12,113 bases of DNA, from the NCBI GenBank assembly GCA_023131935.1, contig JAGLYY010000292.1, positions 1 to 12,113 of the forward strand, in the 5' to 3' direction. Numbering within the stretch: position 1 is the stretch's first letter; each line of letters begins with the position of its first letter. Both the position numbers and the translations under genes were made by a program. Positions 1 to 6,588 of the stretch are shown here, piece by piece. The notes beneath the pieces are model-generated. The model was not told the origin of the DNA, did no database searches, and saw nothing but the letters and a program-made list of their open reading frames with translations. The stretch is from Spirochaetales bacterium (lineage in GTDB: Bacteria; Spirochaetota; Spirochaetia; JAGLYY01).

Positions 1-127
1 TCTTCCCGCGTATGCGATGATGTAGTTAAGTGTTTATGCTGATAAGGGTTAGCTCAGGAAAAAGTGCAGGCTTCGTGGCACTCCAAATTAGTTGCAAAAT
101 TTTTTTCCTGGTATTAGATTATTGTTA

Positions 128-1786
128 ATGGTAAGGCCTATCGTATTAAAAAGTTTGCTTTTTTTAATCATGCTTTTTTCCCTAGATGCCCAGATTCTGG
201 ATCATTTTCCTATTCACAGCTTTGAAGTTGAAACCCTGGACAGGTTTTTCCTTGAAATCGGAGAAAGTCCGCCATTCTATTCCAGACCCTATTCCAACTA
301 TCAATACCTGTATTATTTGCGTCAGGTGGAAAGCAGGAAAGAAGAATTGTCTGCCAACAATCGAGCACTCTTAAACAAGCTTTTACTGAGACTGAGAAGG
401 CAGGAGGAAAAATCATCCTTTTTTATTCCGGTGGTAGAGAGTAATGTTCGTTTTCAGTATCAGAATGAGGAAATACCGGACTCGGAGAAGTACCTATACT
501 ACCGAAAATCTCTTGATTATGTGCCTTTAGTTAATCTGGGCTTAATTGCCGGGCTTCCTTATTTCATTATGCATTCTGAGATTGACCTCAGGAGGGATTT
601 CTTTGCAACCTTTACGCCCGCAAATTCTACCAACCTTCCCGTGGGAAGTCCATTCGTTAAGGAGTTTGACTTCAATTTTCCCACCAGGGGCTACCTGAAA
701 TTCGGCAGCTGTTATCTGGACCTGCTCATCGGCAGAGAGCAGATGAAGTGGGGTCCCGGATACCGCAGTTCCCTAGTTATATCAGACAGTCCTCCCTATT
801 ACGATATGTTTCATCTTTCCTACTTTTCAGATTTTTTCAAAGCGTCTTTTTTTTTCGCTGTCTTGGAAAGTTATTTAACCGATGCCGAATTAAAAATCCA
901 GGGGGCTAAGTCTGATGAAGGCGCGGTCAGTTTCAAAAAGGACGCGACCGATCAGTATAAGGCCCTCACAGGCCATCGTTTTGAGTTCAATATCTTTAAA
1001 AAAATTCTCTTCGGAATCAGCGACATAATTGTTATCGGCGGCAGGATGCCTGAATTTAACGAGATCACACCCCTCATGTATCTGCACAATGTCTATGGCG
1101 AAAACTACAGCAATGTCATTTTTGGCCTTGATACCTCCATTGTCCCTTGCAGAAACATACAAGTCTATGGGGAATTTGCCATGGATGATATTCGAAATGC
1201 CTATGAAGGGGACGTGTCACCTCCTACCTCCTTAGCGTATTTAGCGGGAGTGTACCTGATTCATGGTTTTACCTGGGGGAATATGAATTTTCGCTTTGAA
1301 TGGGCCAGAGTTGACCCCTGGACGTATAACCGTTGGCAGCCCTATATAATCTTTTCTTCAAGAAAAAAGTTACTGTCACTAGTTGCCACTGATTGGATAT
1401 CCTATTTAGACTTTCCCACCGGATATTATTTAGGGGGGGATGTACAGTCCTTTTATTTTGAACTCTCCTGCGATTATCAAAACATCATAGAAGCTTCACT
1501 CAGTTACGAATTGAGACAGAAAGGCCCGATTTATCTGAACGTGCTCGATCCGGAGAGCGAGTTTGACAATTATGTAGGTAATCCTACATCAACACCTACC
1601 GGCACACCGGTAATCTCTCATATTGTGGAGTTTTCCGGAACTTTTGCACTTTCTTCCTCCCTCTTATTCTCCGGCGATCTGGCTCTGGGCTATAAATACA
1701 ATAAGGAACATACGCCGGGAAATGATGGTTTCTTCTTTAAGGCCCTGCTGAATTGCACCTTTAAGCTGGACCGGGAAAAATTCTAA
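128..1786 (+). CDS. Wzi-like outer-membrane beta-barrel protein (capsule-assembly Wzi family)
   Basis: Predicted secreted protein of 552 aa. From ATG 128 the first 21 residues form a compact signal peptide (basic R3/K8, hydrophobic stretch ending SLDA before Q22). The mature chain is rich in Tyr/Phe and alternating hydrophobic strands and ends in Phe (last residues LDREKF), the usual C-terminal signature of an outer-membrane barrel. A segment at about residues 202-225 reads GREQMKWGPG followed by SSLVISDSPPYYD; the pattern GR...WGPG...LLSD.PP is what I recognise from the capsule-assembly Wzi family, whose E. coli member is an outer-membrane lectin that anchors capsule. Capsule involvement here is inference only. 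The frame is open upstream to a TTG at 92; neither start has a clear Shine-Dalgarno, and 128 is preferred for its ATG and shorter signal peptide. The gene looks AT-richer than the operon that follows, with several homopolymers (T9 at 847-855, G7 at 1433-1439). It stands alone, with no other envelope gene beside it. Confidence 0.72.
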   Translation: MVRPIVLKSLLFLIMLFSLDAQILDHFPIHSFEVETLDRFFLEIGESPPFYSRPYSNYQYLYYLRQVESRKEELSANNRALLNKLLLRLRRQEEKSSFFIPVVESNVRFQYQNEEIPDSEKYLYYRKSLDYVPLVNLGLIAGLPYFIMHSEIDLRRDFFATFTPANSTNLPVGSPFVKEFDFNFPTRGYLKFGSCYLDLLIGREQMKWGPGYRSSLVISDSPPYYDMFHLSYFSDFFKASFFFAVLESYLTDAELKIQGAKSDEGAVSFKKDATDQYKALTGHRFEFNIFKKILFGISDIIVIGGRMPEFNEITPLMYLHNVYGENYSNVIFGLDTSIVPCRNIQVYGEFAMDDIRNAYEGDVSPPTSLAYLAGVYLIHGFTWGNMNFRFEWARVDPWTYNRWQPYIIFSSRKKLLSLVATDWISYLDFPTGYYLGGDVQSFYFELSCDYQNIIEASLSYELRQKGPIYLNVLDPESEFDNYVGNPTSTPTGTPVISHIVEFSGTFALSSSLLFSGDLALGYKYNKEHTPGNDGFFFKALLNCTFKLDREKF

Positions 1787-1801
1787 TTTTAGCCGGTCTC
1801 A

Positions 1802-1855
1802 GTGCTTTCTGTGGCAAATTCTTATTCTTTAAAAGATAAGATGGCCACAGAACAC
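1802..1855. repeat. Imperfect inverted repeat / hairpin after the Wzi-like gene
   Basis: TTCTGTGGC (1807-1815) is the exact reverse complement of GCCACAGAA (1844-1852). The pairing extends inward through TCTTAT/ATAAGA after a small asymmetric bulge, and outward through GTG (1802-1804)/CAC (1853-1855) with a 2-nt bulge. The whole folds into a long stem with a small AT loop. It starts 16 nt after the stop codon, where a terminator would sit, but no T-run follows the 3' arm. It could be a weak terminator, an mRNA-stabilising hairpin, or half of a dispersed repeat. Confidence 0.6.
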
Positions 1856-1990
1856 AGAGAAAATGGGAGATAGCTTAGGTTATAGCACCCTCAAGCAGTA
1901 GTCCTGGTCCCTGGTTATTATCTCAAAAAGCAACTTGGCGCCTTGCGCGAGATCTTCTTCCATCAGTGTTATTCGTGAAATCGGTTGTTA
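1844..1990. repeat. Patch of degenerate dispersed-repeat-like segments
   Basis: No open frame of note occurs here. Three pieces resemble short non-coding repeats I recall as common in environmental bacterial genomes, often near GxxExxY-family genes: GCCACAGAACACAGAGAAAA (1844-1863), a piece reading CTTGGCGCCTTGCGCGAG (1934-1951), and CATCAGTGTTATTCGTGAAA (1961-1980) continuing to about 1990. Resemblance is from memory of typical forms such as CACAGAGAACACAGAG and ATCCGTGTTAATCCGTG. No second copy exists inside this window, so repeat status within this genome is unproven. No GxxExxY gene is present. Confidence 0.35.
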
Positions 1991-2013
1991 TTCCCAATTT
2001 TCTTCCGTATAAT
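1985..2013 (+). promoter_or_regulatory. Sigma70-type promoter of the folP-cdaA-ybbR operon
   Basis: TTGTTA (1985-1990, 4/6 to consensus) lies 17 nt upstream of a perfect TATAAT (2008-2013). A start of transcription 6-8 nt downstream (about 2019-2021) leaves a leader of only about 8-10 nt before the folP ATG at 2029. The -35 box falls at the end of the repeat-like patch. No other promoter this good is visible before any gene of the block through priA, so this is the probable main promoter for the eight-gene run. Confidence 0.7.
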
Positions 2014-2028
2014 GGGGCGAGGTTTTCG

Positions 2029-2880
2029 ATGAGCAAAAGTAGTGAACGACTTCTTTTACCCCGGGACCGGATCCTCGATCTTACCGGGTTCCCGCTTGTT
2101 ATGGGAATACTGAATTGTACACCCGACTCCTTTTTCCCGGGAAGCAGAACGGCAACAGGTCCTGAAGGCTTGGAAGCCGCTCGGGAAATGATAAACCAGG
2201 GAGCAGATATCCTTGATATCGGAGGAGAATCGACACGACCCGGTTCCCGCTTCGTTTCCGAAGAGGATGAAATCCGGAGGGTTGTGCCCCTCATCAAAGA
2301 GATCAGGAAAGAATCAAACATCCCTATATCGGTGGATACCAGGAAAGCACCTGTCGCGAAAGCCGCTCTCGATGCCGGTGCGGATATGATAAATGATGTC
2401 TCTGCTCTGAGGGACGATCCCGCCCTTGGGAACCTCGCTGCGGAGAGAAAAGTTCCTGTTATCCTCATGCACAAGCGAGGCACTCCTGAGATCATGCAGG
2501 TAGATCCCCATTATGAGGATACTATCGGGGAAATAAAAAAAGAATTGATGCAAGCTGTCACCCGGGCCCTTCAAATGGGAATACAACCGGCACAGATTAT
2601 TCTGGATCCGGGGATAGGTTTCGGGAAAAGGCATATTGACAATCTTCTCATTTTAAAGAATTTGGATATCCTCCGGGAGACCGGTTATCCCATCCTGATG
2701 GGCCTCTCCCGGAAATCATTCCTCGGCCGAATTTTGGATAATGAGGTTGAAGACCGGCTTGCGGGAAGCCTTGCGGCCAATGCCTGGTGTGCCATCCAGG
2801 GGGTCGAGATACTCAGGGTCCACGATGTTGCTGAAACCGTGGATATGGTGCGGGTCCTGTCCGCGATTCAGGAGGCCTGA
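2029..2880 (+). CDS. folP: Dihydropteroate synthase
   Basis: Condenses 6-hydroxymethyl-7,8-dihydropterin pyrophosphate with p-aminobenzoate to 7,8-dihydropteroate in cytoplasmic folate synthesis; it is the sulfonamide target enzyme. The 283-aa product carries the family motifs in order: MGILNCTPDSF (25-35), GADILDIGGESTRPGS (58-73), SVDTRKAPVA (101-110), LMHKRGTP (146-153), DPGIGFGK (193-200), GLSRKSFLG (225-233) and the C-terminal RVHDVAET (263-270). Length is normal for a single-domain DHPS. The reading frame is open back to a GTG at 1966, but that codon lies upstream of the TTGTTA-N17-TATAAT promoter. ATG 2029 is downstream of the promoter, follows GGGGCGAGG at 2014-2022, and gives a normal N terminus. 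It is first gene of the tightly packed operon; cdaA begins one base after its stop. No other folate gene is in the window. Confidence 0.97.
   Translation: MSKSSERLLLPRDRILDLTGFPLVMGILNCTPDSFFPGSRTATGPEGLEAAREMINQGADILDIGGESTRPGSRFVSEEDEIRRVVPLIKEIRKESNIPISVDTRKAPVAKAALDAGADMINDVSALRDDPALGNLAAERKVPVILMHKRGTPEIMQVDPHYEDTIGEIKKELMQAVTRALQMGIQPAQIILDPGIGFGKRHIDNLLILKNLDILRETGYPILMGLSRKSFLGRILDNEVEDRLAGSLAANAWCAIQGVEILRVHDVAETVDMVRVLSAIQEA
2870..2875 (+). promoter_or_regulatory. Ribosome-binding site fixing the cdaA start
   Basis: AGGAGG, inside the last codons of folP and 6 nt before ATG 2882, is a full Shine-Dalgarno match. It shows that translation of cdaA starts at 2882 and not at the longer in-frame opening at 2741, which would lie within folP. 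Confidence 0.85.
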
Positions 2881-2881
2881 A

Positions 2882-3679
2882 ATGGACTGGATTACCCAGG
2901 TCTGGGGATTTATCAGGCCGATCCTGGATATTCTCATTCTCTCAGCCCTCATTTATCAGATTTATAAGGTCCTGGTCCAAACCAGGGCGATCCAACTGGT
3001 AAAGGGGGGGGTAATCATTGCACTTATCTATGTTGTTGCCTACTTCCTGAAATTGAGCACTCTTTTGTGGATAATGAACAGTCTGGCAACGGTTTTTGTA
3101 ATCATCATTGCCATTGTTTTCCAGCCGGAGCTCAGGAACATCTTTACCCGAATCGGAAGGGGGGAGTGGTTCAGTTACGGTCGAAGCGGAAAACCGCATC
3201 AACTCGATACGGTGCTAAACGCGGCGGAGATCCTCGCGGGCAGACGGCGGGGAGGGCTTCTTGTTTTCGCAAGGCAGGTGGTAATTCGTAACGTCATCGA
3301 TTCAGGAACGAAACTGAATGCCGACCTTTCTTCAAGCCTCATCCTAACGATCTTCGGTCATGATACACCCCTCCACGATGGAGCGATGATAATAAAAGGG
3401 GGGAAGATTTTAAGCGCGGGATGCATGCTGCCCCTCTCGGAGCAGGTGGATATTCGTCGAAGTTTCGGGACCCGTCATCGAGCGGCCCTCGGAATGGCTG
3501 AGGATACTGATGCTGTTGTCCTGGTTGTGTCGGAAGAGACGGGTGCCATCTCTCTGGCATATGATGCCAATCTGTATTACGACCTTTCAATGGAGGAGAT
3601 CAGGAAAACCTTGAAAGAGCTGCTTTCACTGAGGGAAGAATCTTTAGAAAAACGGGAGGAGGCGCTCTTTGAGGATTAA
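2882..3679 (+). CDS. cdaA: Membrane diadenylate cyclase CdaA (DisA_N/DAC domain)
   Basis: Makes cyclic di-AMP from two ATP at the cytoplasmic membrane. The 265-aa protein has three predicted hydrophobic helices (about 12-30, 38-56 and 62-80), then a cytosolic diadenylate cyclase domain. The two diagnostic DAC motifs are present: DGA at 166-168 in DTPLHDGAMI, and RHR at 198-200 in GTRHRAALGMAEDTDAVV. Both match the spacing and context of Bacillus CdaA, so the enzyme looks catalytically intact. In characterised bacteria c-di-AMP controls potassium/osmolyte transport and cell-wall homeostasis; which targets apply here cannot be seen. The next gene, overlapping by 11 nt, encodes the YbbR/CdaR partner, as in Firmicutes, but glmM, the usual third member there, is not next to it. 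A run of eight G (3004-3011) lies in codons 41-44, at the start of the second helix. Confidence 0.96.
   Translation: MDWITQVWGFIRPILDILILSALIYQIYKVLVQTRAIQLVKGGVIIALIYVVAYFLKLSTLLWIMNSLATVFVIIIAIVFQPELRNIFTRIGRGEWFSYGRSGKPHQLDTVLNAAEILAGRRRGGLLVFARQVVIRNVIDSGTKLNADLSSSLILTIFGHDTPLHDGAMIIKGGKILSAGCMLPLSEQVDIRRSFGTRHRAALGMAEDTDAVVLVVSEETGAISLAYDANLYYDLSMEEIRKTLKELLSLREESLEKREEALFED
3654..3662 (+). promoter_or_regulatory. Ribosome-binding site supporting a TTG start for ybbR
   Basis: GGGAGGAGG sits in the 3' end of cdaA, 6 nt ahead of TTG 3669. With no ATG or GTG at a suitable distance, it decides in favour of the TTG start, and so the 11-nt overlap with cdaA. Confidence 0.75.
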
Positions 3680-4622
3680 ATCGATCTTTGAACGTATTGC
3701 TCACAACTGGCCGGTAAAGATTCTCGCTATAGCTGCCGCGATCCTCCTTTCCCAGTTTTATAGAAACAGTACCCTAGAGGAACGGTATTTCAGCGTTCCC
3801 CTCAAGTTGATGGTGGATGAAAATTATACCCCTTCAACTCCTTACCCTCATGTTGCACGGGTGTCTCTCCGGGGTCCGGCGGATGAAATCTTTCTTATAC
3901 TGGAGGATGACATAGAGGTATTCATCGATTTGAGGGAACGGCAGAACGAGGGACTATACCGTGCTCCTGTACAGTTTCGAAAGACCGGAACAGCCTCCTA
4001 TGTGGAGCCTCTGGAGATACGGGTTGAACCTGCCGAGCTTACAGTAGCCCTGGAGAGAAAACTGCGAAGATCTCTGGCGGTATTCCCAAACGTCGTTGGT
4101 TTTCCTGAAAAGGGATATGAACTGGGACAGATATTTCTTAATCCTGAACGCCTTGATGTAGAGGGACCAAGAAGCAGGATATCTACCTTAAACACCCTGA
4201 TAACCGAACCCATTGATATCACCGGTAAAACTGAAGATTTCTTCGGCAGAATAGCCGTTGAACGGGAAGATGATCTCCTTAATTTTCCTGGAGGGGACAT
4301 CGTTGAGTTTACCGTAAAAATTAATGAATCGATCATTCTCAGGACCTTTGAGGATATAGATATCATCAGCCTGGACCTCAATCCTCTGCTTGAGATAGTC
4401 AGTCAGGAGACCCGGGGGACCGTAAAAGTTCAGGGAAACCTGGCCCTCCTTGAAGAACCGGGGAATATCAGGATCACCCTTGATGCTGGTGAGATACAGC
4501 AACCCGGAACATATGTCATTCCCACCAGGGTGGATGTTCCCCTGGGGGTTCTTGTTCTTGAATATGAGCCGAGGGAGGTAACCCTTGTGGTCAGTAAGTA
4601 TACAGAGGAGGCAGAGCAGTGA
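3669..4622 (+). CDS. cdaR: YbbR/CdaR-family regulator of the diadenylate cyclase
   Basis: Single-pass membrane protein of 317 aa: a short basic cytosolic N terminus, a transmembrane helix at about 15-30 preceded by the typical NWPVKILA segment, then an extracytoplasmic part that divides into about three YbbR-like beta-rich repeats (near 40-128, 135-218 and 225-310). YbbR proteins bind CdaA in the membrane and tune c-di-AMP synthesis; the effect is known only for a few Gram-positives, so the direction of control here is open. Repeat boundaries are estimated from recurring patterns (V.LRGP, DVEGPRSRI and VKVQGNL at equivalent positions). Translation starts at TTG 3669 inside cdaA, favouring co-translation and equal dosage. 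The stop overlaps the acpS start by 4 nt. Family assignment is strong; the number of repeats is less certain. Confidence 0.9.
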   Translation: MRIKSIFERIAHNWPVKILAIAAAILLSQFYRNSTLEERYFSVPLKLMVDENYTPSTPYPHVARVSLRGPADEIFLILEDDIEVFIDLRERQNEGLYRAPVQFRKTGTASYVEPLEIRVEPAELTVALERKLRRSLAVFPNVVGFPEKGYELGQIFLNPERLDVEGPRSRISTLNTLITEPIDITGKTEDFFGRIAVEREDDLLNFPGGDIVEFTVKINESIILRTFEDIDIISLDLNPLLEIVSQETRGTVKVQGNLALLEEPGNIRITLDAGEIQQPGTYVIPTRVDVPLGVLVLEYEPREVTLVVSKYTEEAEQ

Positions 4623-4990
4623 TTCGTGGAATTGGTATCGATATTGTCCATGTCAGCAGATTAAAACGGTGGGAGGCAATTCCCGGTATACTGGATCGAT
4701 TCTTTCACCCCGGGGAAATCGAAGCAGCCAAATCCAGGGGTCTCTCAGCGAGCCTCTCTCTTGCCGCCCGTTTTGCCGCGAAGGAGGCTTTTGGAAAAGC
4801 TCTTGGCACCGGCCTTGAGGGATTAAAGCTCAGTGACATTCAGGTGCGGAACAACCACAATGGACAGCCCTCCATTCTGCTTCATAACAGAGCCAGGGAG
4901 GCATTTGAACGATTTGGGGGAAAGGAACTCCACGTTTCCCTTACCCATGAAAAGGACAACGCTGTGGCTGTGGTCATCATCGAGGGATAA
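4619..4990 (+). CDS. acpS: Holo-[acyl-carrier-protein] synthase
   Basis: Transfers the 4'-phosphopantetheine arm of CoA to a serine of apo-ACP, activating it for fatty-acid synthesis. The 123-aa product has the expected length and all AcpS signatures: GIGIDIVHVSRL at 4-15 with the metal-binding Asp8, RFAAKEAFGKALGTG at 51-65 with Lys55/Glu56, and the C-terminal HVSLTHEKDNAVAVV at 105-119. The start is GTG 4619, overlapping the ybbR stop (GTGA, 4 nt) and preceded by AGGAGG at 4606-4611 with 7-nt spacing. It lies between the c-di-AMP pair and the DUF2225 gene, with only 2 nt before the latter. Cytoplasmic, probably trimeric as in the family. Confidence 0.96.
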   Translation: MIRGIGIDIVHVSRLKRWEAIPGILDRFFHPGEIEAAKSRGLSASLSLAARFAAKEAFGKALGTGLEGLKLSDIQVRNNHNGQPSILLHNRAREAFERFGGKELHVSLTHEKDNAVAVVIIEG

Positions 4991-4992
4991 TT

Positions 4993-5835
4993 ATGGAAAG
5001 CAATAAAATCTCATTCTTTGCTAAACAGAAATCTAAATGCCCGGTCTGCGGCGCCACTTTTATCAGGGAAGAATTATTAACCGGCCGGGGCAGGCTTATT
5101 GCGGGGGACCTCACCGAAGAGCTAAGAAGAAAATATGAACCTTCACAAAAATTTGGAGAGATTTTCCCTTTGATTTATCCGATTACTGTCTGCCCAACCT
5201 GTTATTATGCTGCTTTCCCGGGTGATTTTTTTGATATTCCAGGTGAATCGAAGGAAAAAATTGACGATGAATCGGGGAAACGTCTTGAAAGTATTCAGCG
5301 GATCTTTGACAGCCTGGATTTTCGCGGTCAACGGACTTTGAAAGAGGGAGTAGCGAGTTATTATTTTGCAATCATGTGTTATGACTATTTTCCTGGTGAG
5401 TTCAGCCCTGTTATCAAGCAGGGATTGTCAGCGATAAGGGCCGCCTGGCTTCTTAATGACCTCCATGCAAAATTCCCGGAGGAGAATTATGAATATCTCG
5501 CGAAAATCTTTTACCGCAAGGCACGGTTTTTTTATACTCTGGCAGTAGAATATGAGCAGGAGGGGGAACAGGGGGTAAGCGAGGCATATCACCTCGGGCC
5601 GGACCTGGATAAGAACTATGGATATGATGGTGTTCTTTATCTCGCGGCTCTTCTTGAATTGCATTATGGTCCCCGGGAGGATAAAGAGCGCAGGGAGCAA
5701 GCCCTTGGCGTTGCAAAACGGACAGTATCCAGAGTTTTTGGGATGGGAAAAGCCTCGAAAGAGAAGCCTTCAGCTCTTCTGGAAAAATCAAAGGAACTTT
5801 ACGAGATTATCGGGGAAGAGCTGAAAGCGGAATGA
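4993..5835 (+). CDS. DUF2225 protein with two CxxC pairs, function unknown
   Basis: A 280-aa soluble protein of the DUF2225 family, recognised from the opening CPVCGATF and the later ITVCPTCYYAAFPGDF. C16/C19 and C67/C70 form two CxxC pairs that probably hold one zinc ion in a split zinc-ribbon-like fold. The rest (about 95-275) is mostly helical, with Tyr/Leu/Ala patterns such as LYLAALLELHYG that resemble tetratricopeptide-type helix pairs. There is no signal peptide or membrane segment, so it should be cytosolic. GAGGGA at 4982-4987 precedes ATG 4993. It lies 2 nt after acpS and 12 nt before truA, firmly inside the operon. No biochemical role is known to me for the family. It might be a scaffold or regulator for a neighbour, but that is only suggested by position. 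Confidence 0.85.
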   Translation: MESNKISFFAKQKSKCPVCGATFIREELLTGRGRLIAGDLTEELRRKYEPSQKFGEIFPLIYPITVCPTCYYAAFPGDFFDIPGESKEKIDDESGKRLESIQRIFDSLDFRGQRTLKEGVASYYFAIMCYDYFPGEFSPVIKQGLSAIRAAWLLNDLHAKFPEENYEYLAKIFYRKARFFYTLAVEYEQEGEQGVSEAYHLGPDLDKNYGYDGVLYLAALLELHYGPREDKERREQALGVAKRTVSRVFGMGKASKEKPSALLEKSKELYEIIGEELKAE

Positions 5836-5847
5836 AAAGAACCATTC

Positions 5848-6588
5848 ATGGATAAAATCAGGATGACCCTGGCCTACGATGGAACTGATTTCGCGGGTTG
5901 GCAGGTGCAGAAGAGGGACCGAACGGTCCAGGGGGAGGTAGAAAAAGCCCTTTCAGAGATCAACGGCAAACCTGTAAGGATAGTCGCTGCAGGGAGGACC
6001 GATTCCGGAGTCCATGCAAGGGGGCAGGTGATTCACTTTCACACAGAGGTTTCAATCCCACCGGAGAAATACGCCCTTGCCCTGAATACCAAACTCCCCA
6101 GGGATGTGCGGGCCATGGAAAGTTCACAGGTCCCGGATCGATTTCACTCCAGGTTCGATGCCAGACTCCGGGTGTATCGATACTACATCCTCAATGCTGT
6201 GATATGCCCGCCGATGTTTGATCGTTATTGCTGGACCTTTAAACGTTCTATTGATATCCGCAAATTGAATGAACTCGCGGGGACCCTTCGCGGCGAGCAC
6301 GACTTTACCACCTTTGCCTCAGCCGGGGACCCAAGTGATAACAAAGTCCGAAACCTTACCCGTATCTCTTTTTTTACACGGGATGGGTTTCTTGTGTTTG
6401 AAATTGCCGCAACTGCTTTCCTCTGGAAAATGGTACGTTCTGTTTTAGGGACTTTGCTCGAGCTTGAAGAACGGCAGGCCATCGCGGATGAAATGAGAGA
6501 GATTTTAAACTCCCGGGACCGAAGCAGGGCAGGTACGACCGCCCCGGCCAGGGGATTATTTCTGGAAAAGGTATACTACCATGAGTAA
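5848..6588 (+). CDS. truA: tRNA pseudouridine(38-40) synthase
   Basis: Converts uridines 38-40 in the anticodon arm of many tRNAs to pseudouridine. The 246-aa product has the normal TruA length. Visible features are MTLAYDGTDFAGWQVQ (6-21), the catalytic Asp52 in GRTDSGVHARGQV (49-61), RFHSRFDARLRVYRYYI (98-114), FLWKMVRSVLGTL (191-203) and the C-terminal AGTTAPARGLFLEKVYY (228-244). All TruA landmarks are intact. The start ATG 5848 lies 12 nt after the DUF2225 stop with only a weak AAAAGA upstream, so it may depend on coupling to upstream translation. The 3' end overlaps the uracil-glycosylase start by 8 nt. Confidence 0.97.
   Translation: MDKIRMTLAYDGTDFAGWQVQKRDRTVQGEVEKALSEINGKPVRIVAAGRTDSGVHARGQVIHFHTEVSIPPEKYALALNTKLPRDVRAMESSQVPDRFHSRFDARLRVYRYYILNAVICPPMFDRYCWTFKRSIDIRKLNELAGTLRGEHDFTTFASAGDPSDNKVRNLTRISFFTRDGFLVFEIAATAFLWKMVRSVLGTLLELEERQAIADEMREILNSRDRSRAGTTAPARGLFLEKVYYHE

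Noticed and set aside
1..42. Possible 3' end of an upstream gene (open frame to TGA at 40-42)
   Set aside because: Only 13 codons are visible and other frames are equally possible, so nothing can be supported.
48..127. tRNA-like or promoter-like bits before the Wzi-like gene (GGTTAGCTCAGG; TTGCAA-N17-TAGATT)
   Set aside because: No anticodon or T arm can be folded from the first. The second matches consensus in only 8 of 12 positions and abuts the ATG, so it is not listed as a feature.
1966..2028. In-frame extension of folP to a GTG at 1966
   Set aside because: The codon lies upstream of a clear promoter, the extra 21 residues match no DHPS N terminus, and the stretch overlaps repeat-like DNA.
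1923..2495. Long minus-strand open frame opposite folP
   Set aside because: It is antisense to strongly conserved DHPS motifs, Ser/Arg-rich in the manner of a shadow frame, with no family resemblance.
2741..2881. In-frame extension of cdaA into folP
   Set aside because: AGGAGG directly precedes ATG 2882, and the extension would be an out-of-frame reading of conserved folP codons.
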